Source: Powellomyces hirtus
Lineage: Eukaryota; Chytridiomycota; Chytridiomycetes; Spizellomycetales; Powellomycetaceae
Assembly (NCBI GenBank): GCA_025526995.1
Contig: JAHLKG010000004.1
Coordinates: 558,001 to 622,000 of the forward strand
Reading direction: 5' to 3'
Length of the DNA: 64,000 nucleotides
Shown in pieces: positions 9,400-19,887 of the stretch; position 1 is the stretch's first letter; every line of letters starts with the position of its first letter. A program made the position numbers and the translations under genes. The notes below the pieces were generated by a model. That model saw nothing but the letters and a program-made list of their open reading frames with translations. It had not been told where the DNA came from and searched no databases.

Positions 9400-12300
9400 A
9401 CGCTTGCACCATTTCAGTACCCCAACCCCAGATGCAAGACAAGATCCCCACGGACAGACCGGGACCCCTCATTCACAGGAGGACATTCGTAGTTCACGGG
9501 AAGGTACAAGAGCACTTTGCCCGCATCCTAATAGATACCGGGTGTAACACCCTGATCATCAGCGACACTTGGGCTGCCAAACACGGCCTCCGGACCTACA
9601 CCTCTCCAGCTCCGTTGGAGGTTCGGTGGGGCGACAGAGCGGGAAACTACGGGGCAACGAAAATGACCTGTGGGGATTCACCAAGGAGAGGATCACCTAC
9701 CGGGAGGATACCGTACCGTTTGTGGTCACACCGATCAGGGTCGATGTCATACTGGGCTTACCATTCATATTGGGATTGGACGTCCGAGGGCTCTTTGACC
9801 AAGAGGGCTTCCCAACAATGACGTTCTACCATGACGGCCAGACCCTCAGCCTTCGAGCCAAATTGACTAATCGCCATTGGGAAGCACCGTCCGCGTGCGC
9901 CACCCGCCTGCTCTCCCCACAAGAGATACGGCCCCGCAGGTTCCAGCCAGGGAAACCAGCACTCAATGCAGAGGGAATCTACATGGCCAAGCAATGGAAA
10001 CGCTTGATGAAGAAGGGCGAGATCACTGGAGTCTTCGAGGTACACATCGTAGATGCAATTCCAGTCGTAGAGGCTCAATTTGTACGGACGGTCGACGCCA
10101 AGAAAAGGGCAATCTTGGAGGAACAACGCCACACCAACCCCGAAGCCAGGACAGCAGATCAAGAGGACCCGCTAGAGGCGCTGGCGGCCGACCATCCACT
10201 CCAACCGACCCTAGAGAAATACGTCACAACGCTATTCACCGAACAGTCAGGCATGCCTCCGGATCGAGGCGAGGACAATTTTACCATTTTGCTCAAACCC
10301 GGCTCCAAGCCCGTGATGCAGCCACTCCGGCATTTGAGCCCTGACGAATTGGACGAGCTCGGCCAGCAGATGCAGCGTTTAATGGACAAGGGTTGGATCT
10401 CACACTCTCGCAGTCCGTGGGGCGCGCCCGTCCTATTTGCCCCAAAGAAGGACGGCGGCTTACGCTGCTGCATTGACTACCGGGCACTGAACAAGATGAC
10501 CCACAAGGATGCCACGCCACTTCCGAACCTCTCGGAGCTGCGCGACAGGCTTGTCAACATGCGGGTATTCACCGCGATCGACATCCGCGACGAGTACCAC
10601 TGCATCATGATCCGACCAGAAGATAGGGAGAAAACAGCGTTCCAAACACGTTTTGGGCATTTCGAATACAATGTTCTACCTTTCGGCTTAACTAATGCAC
10701 CTGCTACATTCCAGCGACTAACCAACAAACTCTTGGGCGACAAGTACGACACCTACGTGATCTCATACCTCGACGGTATTCTCATATACAGCACCGGCAT
10801 GAGTTCGCACATTCAGCACGTCAACGAGGTCCTCAAGACCTTGGCGGAACATCGCCTCCACGTCAAACCCAGCAAATGTCAATGGGCGGTTGACGAAGTC
10901 GAGTTCTGCGGCCACCGAGTTGGCAAGGATGGCCTGAGTATCGCCCCCTCCAAAGTGACTGCAGTCCAAGAACGACCTCGCCCGACCAACTCCCTGGAAC
11001 TCCTTAGTTTTATGGGCCTCGTCAACTACGTCAAAGAATACATCCCCGAGTATGCACAGATCACTCTACCATTAACGAACCTACAGTCCGGCAATCGCCC
11101 ATGGCAATGGGGCGATGAGGAGAACAAGGTGTTCAATCGCTTAAAGGAATTATGCTCTTTGGCACCTACCCTAGCATATTTCAACCCGGCGCTCGACACC
11201 TACTTGTTTACCGACGCATTGGGCTACGCCTATGGCAGATGGCTGGCACAGCTGGCCGCAGGGGATTTCCCATACCCCCATCCACTACCTACCACCAAAT
11301 CAGGCTTAGCTAACCTTCCGCAACTTCGCCCGGTGACATACTACTTCCACAAGATGCAACCAGCTGAGACCCGATACCCCGTACATGAACAAGAACTGCT
11401 GGGGCTGGTCAAATCCATATGCGCCAACCGTCATTACCTCATCAGCCGCCCCTTTCGCGCTTTTGTCGACCACAAATCCCTGATCTACCTTCAGGAACAA
11501 CCCCACCTGTCACGTCGCCAAGCGGGCTGGGTCGAGTTCCTCCAACAGTTTGATTTCTCCGTGGAATACCTCCCCGGCACATGGAACTCGATCGCCGACT
11601 TCCTAAGTCGCAACCCGACTTACGCCCCCAAGTGTGCGACCTGCCAGGCCCAGATCGACGTGGTCACCGCCATTGTGTAACCGGGGATAACCGTAACGAC
11701 GCACATGCCAACCAATGCGGACTGGACCCGAGCGCTTGCATCCGATGATTTTGGCCAAAACATCCTACTAACCCTTGACGGTCCACAGGAGAACCTGTCC
11801 GGCCATGCGCGCCAATTCCGGGCAGTGGACTCCCCTCCGGACCGATTCTTGTTGTACCACAACCATCGGTATGTCCCCGACAGCCTACGGGGGCCACTTC
11901 TTCAGATCCATCACGACTCCCTCGCGAACGGCGGCCACTCCGGTGTCCAACGGACGCTCGCCAAACTTCTGGAGTCATACTATTGGCCTCACATGGAGCG
12001 TGATGTGTACCAATATGTCCGCACTTGCCCTACATGCCAACGTCACAAGCGCGCCGCACCGATCGGCTTCCTCCGCAGCTTACCGATCCCCGACGCTCGT
12101 TGGCAACAAATCAGCATGGATATATTCTTCCCCACGTCAGGCTCTAAGGGGGGGGAACCTCGGGTAGAGCCCGACGTGACGAAGAACCCTCCGCACCACA
12201 CCGGCGAGAGACTGACCAAGACGGCAGACGCCGTACTCCTCATCGTCGACTACCTTTCATGCCACGTGATACTTCTACCTACTAACACACGTGCTACAGC

Positions 12301-13312
12301 TCAGGAGACGGCTCAACTCTTTCTGGAACAGGCCTTTCGCCACACAGGGTTGCCCCACACCATCGTGAGCGATCGGGACCCCAAGTGGCTATCAGAATTC
12401 TGGCGGTACCTCATGCGGGCACTCGACGTCAAGCAAGAACTCTCGTCGGCACGACACCAACAGACCGACGGCAAGGCAGAGAACGCCATCAAGACGATCA
12501 AGGGAATCATGGGCCCCTTTCTCGACTATGCCGGCTCCAACTGGAAGAGTTTACTCCCTACACTCGAGTACAACTACAACCGAACGCCGCAGACGTCGAC
12601 GGGACTATCCCCTTTCGAGATTGACCTAGGCCGCGTTCCCCGGGTACCGAACCAATGGGTAGCACCTAGCCCCGGAGAGATGATAAGGCAATCGGCACGA
12701 ACCGCCGTGGAGAGACGGATTAAGGAATTCACCGACGTGAGTCGCATCGTGCAGCAACGGCTCCGAGACGCACAGGACCAGCATGCAAAGTACTACGACC
12801 GCAAGAAGCACATGGAAGCATACCGAGAGGGTGACAAGGTCTTACTTCATCGTGAGGGTATCGCGATTACCAGCGTCACCACAAGGAACAAAAAGCTGGC
12901 TGAGCAATGGATTGGGCCATTCACAGTACGCGGCAAGGGCCCGCATCCTGACACCTACGAGCTCGAACTACCCAAGAAGTTCACCGGGTTGCACCCAGTC
13001 TTTCATGTCAGCATTCTGAGACGTTACCATGACCCGGGCGGTACTCCGTACAGACAGGTCACCGCCCCGCCTGAGCCCGAGAAGGACGAAGACAGTCAGG
13101 AGACCTACCAAGTGGACAAGATCCTAAATGCCAGATGGCACAGGAACACCGAGCAGTTCTTAATCAAGTGGACAGGTTACGACAACACCCAGAACACGTG
13201 GGAGCCGTATGCACACGTGAAGGGGACGACCGCACTGGAAGAATGGCTCCGGGAGCACCCCGGAGAGGACCGCGGCCAAAGGCTAGCAGCCAGGCGACGT
13301 AAGAGAACCTAG
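9384..13312 (+). pseudogene. alpha3 pol: protease, RT, RNase H, integrase, chromodomain
   Basis: Protease has LIDTGCNTL near 9,530-9,555. A frameshift near 9,670 moves to the frame used by RT. RT has intact early motifs (AIDIRDEYH, LPFGLTNAP), but the catalytic YxDD box reads YLDG (10,772-10,777), so the second Asp is lost. RNase H (about 11,180-11,640) has FTDALGYAYG and DHKSL. TAA at 11,678-11,680 separates RNase H from integrase in the same frame. Integrase has the HHCC finger (near 11,905-12,050), Asp in SMDIFF, Asp in SDRDPKW, Glu in GKAEN, then GPY/F. The chromodomain is at about 13,106-13,260 with a basic tail. Reverse transcription by this copy is very unlikely. Confidence 0.93.
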
Positions 13313-13377
13313 ATAGCGAGCTGTACCGTAAATTAACAAGAGAGATGCTACTTGAGGTAGAGGACATTATAGTGCGA

Positions 13378-14150
13378 GATTCCGGCATCGTTGGACGATG
13401 GCCGAAGGCTGCTGGGCAGCATACCTCGCTGGGCGAGATGCCGGCATCGTTGGACGATGGCCGAAGGCTGCTGGGCAGCATACCTCACTGGGTGAGATGC
13501 CGGGCTCGCTGGGCGATGAGCCGACGGCTTGCCGATGCAAGGTGACTGGCACCAGATTTGCATGGCGGCATACCTCGAGACCCGCGGGGACCATGGCCAT
13601 AGTACATACCCACGCGAAGGGGAAGAGAAGGGCTTCGGCCAAGATACCGGCATCGTTTGACGATGGGCCGAAGGTCGCTGGGCGGCATACCTCACTGGGT
13701 GAGAAGGGTGATGCTGGGCATCGACCGGCTGCCGATGCAAGATGACCGGCACCAGATTGGCATGGCAGCGTACCTCGAGACCCGCGGGGACCATGGCCGT
13801 AGTACATACCCACGCGAAGGGGAAGAGAAGGGCTTCGGCCAAGATACCGGCATCGTTTGACGATGGGCCGAAGGTTGCTGGGTGGCATACCTCACTGGGT
13901 GAGAAGGGTCATGCTGGGCATCGACCGGCTGGCCGATGCAAGGTGACTGGCACCAGATTTGCATGGCAGCATACCTCGAGACCTGCGGGGACCATGGCCG
14001 TAGTACATACCCATGCGAAGGGGAAGAGAAGGGCTTCGGCCAAGATACCGGCATCGTTTGACGATGGGCCGAAGGTCGCTGGGCGACATACCTCGCTGGG
14101 CGAGATACCGGCATCGTTGGACAATGGCCGAGGAACCGCTGGGTGGTCTT
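13378..14150 (+). repeat. hairpin minisatellite, alpha3 copy
   Basis: Starts about 65 nt after the pol stop. Two or three short units (13,378-13,520) are followed by three long units of about 175 bp (13,520-14,090), then one short unit. The CATCGT-TGG-ACGATG, GCTGC-TGG-GCAGC and CTCGC-TGG-GCGAG hairpins are present. Unit number and order differ from alpha1 and alpha2, so arrays expand and contract between copies. Confidence 0.9.
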
Positions 14151-14545
14151 CCTAATGGGAAAGTGTGATGCAGGGCATCTACCATGAGCACCATAGCCGG
14201 GAGGAAGCCGAGTGACATTGGACACAGCGGACGCATACGAAATGCTACAAGGCTCAAGGGAGCACAGCGATGAGAAGGCAAGTACAGCGATGAGATTTTG
14301 GTACTGAGTTTGATTACGGCCCGAGGGCCAGGCCCCAAGGGAGCAACGGACAACAATCGAAAGTATATACAAGAAAGGGGGGGGGAGAACTAATCAACCA
14401 AGCTTGGTGAAGGAGAATTGGCACCGATTGCTGTGGCACCGGTAGCCCAACCCGCACCGGAGGGGGGTGTAATTTGCCACGTTCATCTAGCTGCGAAGAG
14501 AGCTGAGTTAGTCAGGTAAGACAGCAGCAGGCCGAAGAGTACTAC

Positions 14546-15133
14546 TTACATGCGGACGTGGCCCATGCAGTGGAGGTGGTTGCATGGGAACATGTGGAGG
14601 TCCGCTCCAACATGGTTGCAGCCAGCGAACTGGCACCCGGCGGGGATGGCCGCAAAGAAGAGGACCCGGTCGCAGTGGGGGGCACCGCACGTCAACTGGC
14701 CCTGAGGGCCGTCGTTCTGGAAAGCAAAGGAACAAAGGAACCACACCGTTAGGGAGACATCAGGCCGCCTCTCAGCAAAGGGGGAACATACCGTGTCGTC
14801 GGCCGCCGCCACGATGCAGGGCCGGCACACCAGATGGTGGCATTCCGACATGAACATCTTGCTCTTGCGGAAACGGCGGCATTTCCAGCAAGAAGGCAAG
14901 TCGGCCGACCTCTCGGGGGTGGACTTTTCATGGACCGAGGGGTCCTGTAGATAACAAGGGAAGACGGGGAACATGAGACGAGTTGCCACAACCGAGGATG
15001 AGCACCGACCCCTACTTACCCGGGCGGGCTGGGCCCGCTTGGTTGTGCCTTTTGCGAGTTGTTGGGCGGGCCGGCGCTTGCCCGCGGTGGTGGTGTCGGA
15101 GGGGAGAGGAGAGTTGTTGGCGATGTCGGCCAT
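14546..15133 (-). CDS. antisense spliced RING-like Cys/His protein, alpha3 copy (intact)
   Basis: Exon 1 15133-15020, exon 2 14944-14792, exon 3 14716-14546; about 145 residues after splicing. Both introns are 75 nt with donors GTAAGT and GTATGT, acceptors CTACAG and TTCCAG, phase 0. Because 75 is a multiple of three and no stop occurs, the unspliced frame is also open (195 codons). Exon 1 is Pro/Thr/Lys rich (GKRRPAQQLAKG). Exon 2 has CWKC and CHHLVCRPC. Exon 3 has CGAPHC, CQFAGCNH and CNHLHCMGH. The stop TAA lies in a perfect GTAAGT, so a third intron (59 nt, acceptor at 14,491) is possible but adds almost no coding sequence. Convergent with the sense pol transcript. Role unknown. Confidence 0.75.
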   Translation of the reverse strand: MADIANNSPLPSDTTTAGKRRPAQQLAKGTTKRAQPARVSRGRCSSSVVATRLMFPVFPCYLQDPSVHEKSTPERSADLPSCWKCRRFRKSKMFMSECHHLVCRPCIVAAADDTVCSPFAERRPDVSLTVWFLCSFAFQNDGPQGQLTCGAPHCDRVLFFAAIPAGCQFAGCNHVGADLHMFPCNHLHCMGHVRM

Positions 15134-15314
15134 GTTGTTTGTGTATGTATGTATGTATGTGCGTGTGTGTGTGTGATGTGTGTCTGTCGAGCTACAAAGG
15201 AAAGAAGAGCGAGAGGGGCGAGATTCAACGGGCAGTACCTTTTGAAGGCTCGACCTGCCTGGGAACGTTCGGAAATTCAGGTGTTAGTGTTTCATCCCCT
15301 ACGGAGCGCAGCAG

Positions 15315-15566
15315 ATGTTACTTATCGAAATCCGCATGCAGGAAGCTACTCGTGATTCATCTAGGGCCTCTGCAAAGGGAGAAATAGACTTTCTGACGAC
15401 TCCGTGCACCACGAAGGGTGGAGACTACCCGCTGGAGACTACCGCGATGCGACCCACACCAGGGCTGCCTCCCCAGCCTCATCTTCCCATAACCACGTCA
15501 GCATCCGTTAACCAGCTGCCGTCCAGCTTAGGCAAGCTTCGCCTTGCTGAAGAGATTCGAGCCTAA
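15315..15566 (+). CDS. possible small sense ORF before the alpha3 3' LTR
   Basis: 83 codons, same start and stop as at 3,945-4,196. Listed because the length is kept in two copies; no domain, weak evidence of constraint. Confidence 0.28.
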   Translation: MLLIEIRMQEATRDSSRASAKGEIDFLTTPCTTKGGDYPLETTAMRPTPGLPPQPHLPITTSASVNQLPSSLGKLRLAEEIRA

Positions 15567-15591
15567 GAGATAGTCGCAAATCTAAGGGGGG

Positions 15592-15866
15592 TGTAATGAG
15601 GCGTGGCTCGCCAGCCTAAGCCTAGACACGAGTCGGGAAGGGTCCCACGCGAGATGGATGCTAGCGTCAGCATCCCGAAGGGTACTAGACCTCAGGGATG
15701 GCCACGGATGGCCATTACGTGACTGCGACTGCCTTGTAGTCCAGAAGAAAAGTAGGAATACTCCGACGAGGGCGTATTCAGGACTTAGGGATCTTACAGT
15801 AGAATTAGAGATAGGGAATTCCTGAATAGAAGACTAGACTCTGGCAACAGACCTAGTATTATTACA
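15592..15866 (+). repeat. alpha3 3' LTR
   Basis: 275 bp, same termini as the 5' LTR, preceded by a TAAGGGGGG purine tract and followed by the AAGCA target duplicate. The E-box-like site is changed to TACGTG. Confidence 0.95.
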
Positions 15867-16113
15867 AAGCACAACGATGAGATTTTGGTACTGAATTTGA
15901 TTGTATGGCCCGAAGGCCAGGCCCGGAGGCAGCGGCAGACAACAAACAAAAGTATGTACATGAAATAAAGGGGGGGGGAAGGACTAATCAACCAATCTTG
16001 GTGAAGGAGAACTGGCACCGGTTGCCGTGGCACTGGTCGCCCAACCCGCACCGGAGGGGTGTGTAGTTGGCGACGTTCATCTCACTGCGAAGAGAGCTGA
16101 GTTAGCCAGGTAA
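15867..16113. other. alpha2 3' region resumed
   Basis: Non-coding. Matches alpha1 2,873-3,141, including the G run and the segment downstream of the antisense gene. It ends in TAA, the left target duplicate of the MITE. Confidence 0.8.
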
Positions 16114-16260
16114 GGCCCTCTCCAGTCGTCGCGTTTCTTTGCGCGTTTCCTTTATTTATAAAGAACGGCCAAAAAAAGCCATCTCCAGTCGCGTCCTTTA
16201 ACCGACCCTTTGGTTTTTTAACCGACCGGTTGTTTTTTTTACCACGTCCCGGGCTCTCGT

Positions 16261-16583
16261 GCGTTCTTTAAAAATAAAGAATCTTTATTTCTGTCTTTAT
16301 ATATTTCTGGCTGTGCTTCATGCTATGCACTTTATGCATTATTAGCAGCTGATTATCTTGTATTAATCTATTAAAATTGGGTCCGTTTGACCGGAAGTCG
16401 GGTTACCGACTGGTGGGCCAAAAGTGTTTGGAGTCTCCTTATGTAAAAAGAGATTTGGTTTAACCTTGCTATATTTTTTATATAAGATTTGTGTTTTGAT
16501 TGTTTACAACTTTTCATAAAGGTTATCGCCTATCTTTATATATATAAGGACAGAAATAAAGATTCTTTATTTTTAAAGAACGC
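16261..16583. repeat. 44 bp inverted repeat inside the MITE cluster
   Basis: Arms 16,261-16,304 and 16,540-16,583 are reverse complements with one mismatch. They are rich in TTTATT/AATAAA and enclose about 235 bp. Probably the terminal repeats of a second, nested MITE, or an internal hairpin of the outer one. Confidence 0.85.
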
Positions 16584-16762
16584 AAACGTGCCATCCCCAG
16601 TCGTCTGACATCCTTTAAATTCACTGGAATGGATGCAACCACCCTGGAATGGACCAAACCATTTCAGCCAGGCTGATTATGGCAGCAACTACGTAGTCCG
16701 TAGTCGGTGACTTCCACCCTAATTCCTCTTTTTTTTCTTTTTTCGGAAAAAAAGGGGAGGGA

Positions 16763-16840
16763 GGGTTGATTTGGGATGAGGGTTGATTTGGGATTTTAGA
16801 GTTGATTTGGGATGAGGGTTGATTAAGGGTTGATTTGGGC
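16763..16840. repeat. short tandem repeat GGTTGATTTGGGAT
   Basis: Five or so imperfect copies of a 14-16 bp unit inside the MITE cluster. No coding potential. Confidence 0.85.
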
Positions 16841-17073
16841 GCCAAAAATTAGCGTGGCACCGTGTTTTGGAGTTTGCAGGTGGGGTGGCCTGCAAGTGGA
16901 GATGCGGCCGAAAAATGCGGCCGAAACAAGGGGACACGCAGCTGAAACAAGGGGACACGCGATGTGCAACCTAGTGTGACCAAACTCGTCCTTTATATTC
17001 GCCTGTACAAATTTGTAAAGTAGAGTCAGGACTGGAGATGGCCTAAGGTAGCTGTGAGCTGCAGAAGTACTAC

Positions 17074-17660
17074 TTACGTGCAGACGTGAGCCATGCAGTG
17101 GAGGTGGTTGTATGGGAACATGCGAAGGTCCGCCCCGACATGGGTGCAGCTGTTGTACTGGCAGCCAGCGGGGATCACCGCAAAGAATAAAGCCCGGCCG
17201 CAGCCGGATGCGCCGCATGTCAATTGGCCCTGGGAGGCCGTTGGTCTGAGGAGTAAGGAGTAAGGGAACCACACCGTCAGGCAGATATCAAGCCGCATTC
17301 CCACAATGGTGAACATACCGTGTCGTCGGCCTCTGCAACGATGCAAGGACGGCACACCAGATGGTGGCATTCTGAAGTGAACATCTTGCTGTTTCAGAAG
17401 TGGTGGCACTTCCAACATGCGGGCAGCCTGACCCACCGCTCGGGAGTGGATTGTTCGTGGACTGAGGGGTCCTACGGATAACAAGGGAAGACGGACGGCA
17501 TGAGACGAGTTGTCGCAACCGGGGACGAACACTGACTCCTACTCACCCGGGCGGGCTGGGTCCGCTTAGCAGCACCTTTTGGGGGTTGTTGGGTTGACCG
17601 GCGCTTGCCCGTAGTGGTGATGTCAGGGGGCGGGGAAGAGTTGCTGGCAGTATCGGCCAT
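17074..17660 (-). pseudogene. antisense RING-like gene, alpha2 copy (decayed)
   Basis: Same gene layout: exon 1 17660-17547, intron 1 75 nt, exon 2 17471-17319, intron 2 73 nt (17318-17246, donor GTATGT, acceptor CCTCAG), exon 3 17245-17074. All splice signals remain. Exon 2 has an in-frame TGA shortly after the CWKC pair, and exon 3 has one extra base just after the acceptor, so the protein is broken. The MITE lies just downstream. This copy acts as a neutral comparison for the other two. Confidence 0.78.
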
Positions 17661-18111
17661 TGTATGTACGTTTGTATGGATGTGTATGTATGTGTGGGGG
17701 TGGACGTCGAGCTACGGGAAGAAGAAGAGCGAGAGGGGGAAATTCAACGGGCAGTATCTTTTTGAAGGCTCGACCTGCCTGAGAACGCTCGGAAATTCAG
17801 GTGTTAGTGTTTCATTCCCTACGGAGCGCAGCAGATGTTACTTATCGAAATCCGCGTGGAGGAAGCTACTCCTGATTCATCTAGGGCCCCTGCGAAGAGA
17901 AAAATAGACTTCCCAACAACTCCGCGCACCACGAAGGGCAGAGACAACCTGCTGGAGACTACCGCGACGCGACCCGTGCCAGGGCCGCCTCCCCAGCCTC
18001 ATCTTCCCACAACCACGTCAGCATCCGTTAACCCGCCGCCGTCCAGCTTAGGCAAGCTTCGCCTCGCTTAAGAGATTCAAGCCTAAGAGATAGTCGCGAA
18101 TCTAAGGGGGG

Positions 18112-18385
18112 TGTAATGAGGCGTGGCTCGCCAGCCTAAGCCTAGACACGCGTCGGAAAGGGTCCCGCACGAGATGGAAGCTAGCGTCAACATTCCGAAG
18201 GGTACTAGACCTCAGAGATGGCCACGGATGGCCATCACGTGACTGGGACTGCCCTGCGGTCCAGAAGAAAAGTAGGAATACTCCGACGAGGGCGTATGAA
18301 GACTTAGAGATCTTACAGTAGAATTAGAAATAGGGAATTCCCGAATAGAAGACTAGACTCTGGCAACGGACCTAGTATTATTACA
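18112..18385 (+). repeat. alpha2 3' LTR
   Basis: 274 bp, TGTAATGAGG to TATTATTACA, with ATCACGTGA. Preceded by the usual purine tract. The following base begins copia D sequence. Confidence 0.95.
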
Positions 18386-19045
18386 ATACACCAATGGACC
18401 AGACCACACTCGAACCCTACAAAGTCGAAAATACAAATACTTTACCTAACCCGCAAGAAGGAGAATATCGGGAAATCGTTGGTTCTCTCATGTACCTAAT
18501 GACATGCACACGCCCTGACATCGCTGTCGCGGTCAGTTTGCTTTCTCGCTTTGCAAGCAACCCTTTGCCTCAACATCTGCAAGCTGCAAAGCGCGTCCTT
18601 CGCTACCTACGGGGGACATCAGATTACAGCCTCTGCATCGGCGGAAATAACGTCACCCTTCGCGGCTACAGCGATGCCGATTGGGGAAACAACATCATTG
18701 ATCGACGGTCAATCACTGGCTACCTTTTCTACATTGGAAATGCGGGCCCCGTCACGTGGGCTTCAAAGCGCCAACCCACCGTTGCTCTCTCATCTACCAA
18801 AGCTGAGTACATGGCACTTTCCTTCACCACTCAAGAAACAATCTGGCTTTGTTCACTTTTGCAAGAACTCCAAATCCCCGAATATCTCGATGAGAATGCT
18901 CGACCTACAACGATCTACGAAGACAATCAGTCATGCATCTCGTTGGCAATGAATCCCGTGCATCACGCCCGTACCAAGCACATCGACATTCAACATCACT
19001 TCATCCGTGATCACATCAACAAAGAGATTCATCTGGAGTACTTAC
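18386..19045 (+). pseudogene. copia D-family fragment: end of RT and RNase H
   Basis: A plus-strand open fragment equivalent to the C-terminal part of the D pol (compare minus strand 29,050-28,390). It starts at the NTPMD motif and runs through YSDADWGN, the ALSSTKAEY block and the TKHID motif before stopping at HLEYL. Both ends are cut: on the left by the alpha2 LTR, on the right by the alpha4 LTR. It probably hosts both insertions. The 5' part must lie left of the window. Confidence 0.92.
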
Positions 19046-19631
19046 TGTAATGAGGCGTGGCTCGCCAGCCTAAGCCTAGATACGCGTCGGGAAGGGCCCC
19101 GCGCGAGATGGATGCTAGCGTCAGCATCCCGAAGGGTACTAGACATCAGGGATGGCCACGGATGGCCATCACGTGACCAGGACTGCCTCGCGGTCCAAAA
19201 GAAAAGTAGGAATACTCCGACGAGGGCGTATTCAAGACTTAGAGATCTTACATTAGAACTAAAGATAGGGAATTCCTGAATAGAAGACTAGACTCTGGCA
19301 ACGGACCTAGTATTATTACATGGTAGCACCACCCCGTAGACGACAACAATGGCACGTAGCACCAGGAACAGCCCAATGGCAGTAGGAGAACCCGAAGTCG
19401 ACACACCAACCGACAACCCCGTCGCAATGTTGGCTGGACAATTGGCGAAGACCCAACGCCTACTGCAGGAACAGATCGCAATGGGAGAGGCCCGCTTTGA
19501 AGCCCTTCTCTCAAGGATTCCGACCCCAGTCCAATCAGCGGTTGCAACACCGCACGTCGACATCATCCTGGCGGAAGAAAACCGCGCACGAATGCAAGCC
19601 GAGAAGGAACGCCGCGAGAACCTTCGCAAGC
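19046..19631 (+). mobile_element. Ty3 alpha4, 5' LTR plus gag start, truncated
   Basis: LTR 19,046-19,320, primer site 19,321-19,333, and the first ~95 codons of gag (ATG 19,349), reading like alpha3 gag but with a 5-codon shortening near the start. Cut after NLRKL by copia A1. The remainder of alpha4 is nowhere in the window, as expected if the locus was rearranged through A1. Confidence 0.92.
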
Positions 19632-19872
19632 TGTTAGCACGTACAGACTCTGTCATCGAGTCACAACTGCGCCATCGCAGGGCGTATCACGCGATCATGT
19701 GAACCCACGTGATCAACTCCGATATAAGTAGTTTTCCTTCCATACTTAATATATCAGTGGGGACTTTTCTCTTTTTCTCCAATAGAGCGGGATTAAGTTA
19801 CTTCGTTGTTCTGCTCAGTCAACTACCCTGAAAGCTTCCTCAACTATCTACCCAGATACTCTCAGACCAACA
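19632..19872 (+). repeat. A1 5' LTR
   Basis: Begins TGTTAGCACG and ends CAGACCAACA. A TATAAGTAG box lies in the middle. The paired CACGTG palindrome seen in A2 is half lost (first site CATGTG). It differs from the A1 3' LTR by several bases, consistent with separate origins. Confidence 0.93.
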
Positions 19873-19887
19873 GGTTATGAGCCCTGA
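19873..19887 (+). promoter_or_regulatory. A1 primer-binding site matching the tRNA-iMet anticodon arm
   Basis: GGTTATGAGCCCTGA directly follows the LTR. Its first 14 bases are complementary to the conserved CAGGGCUCAUAACC anticodon arm of initiator tRNA-Met, the type of half-tRNA priming known for Drosophila copia. The gag start codon (19,877) lies within it. Identical sites: A2 51,638; D1 minus strand 33,218-33,204. B (37,948) matches in the first 14 bases. Confidence 0.8.

Larger units (their letters stand above)
7870..15866 (+). mobile_element. complete Ty3/gypsy chromovirus alpha3, 7,997 bp
   Basis: Bounded by 275 bp LTRs and a perfect 5 bp target duplication, AAGCA at 7,865-7,869 and 15,867-15,871. 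Order: LTR, primer site, gag, protease, RT, RNase H, integrase, chromodomain, minisatellite, antisense RING-like gene, LTR. The two LTRs differ at roughly 16 of 275 positions by eye, mostly transitions, so the insertion is not recent. It has several inactivating changes in gag and pol, but the antisense gene is intact. Confidence 0.95.
16114..17043. mobile_element. MITE cluster with TAA target duplication, PIF/Harbinger-like
   Basis: 930 bp absent from alpha1 and alpha3 at the same place. Ends: GGCCCTCTCCAGTC on the left, GACTGGAGATGGCC on the right, an inverted pair with one mismatch, flanked by TAA (16,111-16,113; 17,044-17,046). A 3 bp TWA duplication and GGC-type ends fit the PIF/Harbinger superfamily. 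Two further direct copies of the end motif, at 16,178-16,190 and 16,590-16,602, indicate nested or deleted related elements. AT-rich, no transposase frame. Confidence 0.75.
4497..18385 (+). mobile_element. Ty3/gypsy alpha2, interrupted by alpha3 and a MITE
   Basis: Alpha2 sequence occupies 4,497-7,869 and 15,867-18,385. The 5' half is missing because alpha1 precedes it. Removing alpha3 (with one AAGCA duplication) rejoins the alpha2 3' region without a gap: the text before 7,869 and after 15,867 matches alpha1 2,860-2,910 continuously. Removing the MITE with one TAA rejoins the antisense-gene flank. Its 3' LTR (18,112-18,385) abuts copia D sequence, so alpha2 probably inserted into a D element. 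Confidence 0.88.

Noticed and set aside
9375..9400. Programmed -1 frameshift heptamer between alpha3 gag and protease
   Set aside because: The overlap contains TTTTTGC and CCCCGGG, but neither fits X XXY YYZ in the gag frame.
14491..14549. Third intron of the antisense RING-like gene
   Set aside because: Donor GTAAGT and acceptor GCAG are good, but the stop codon lies at or just past the junction, so it changes nothing in the protein. Kept only as a note.
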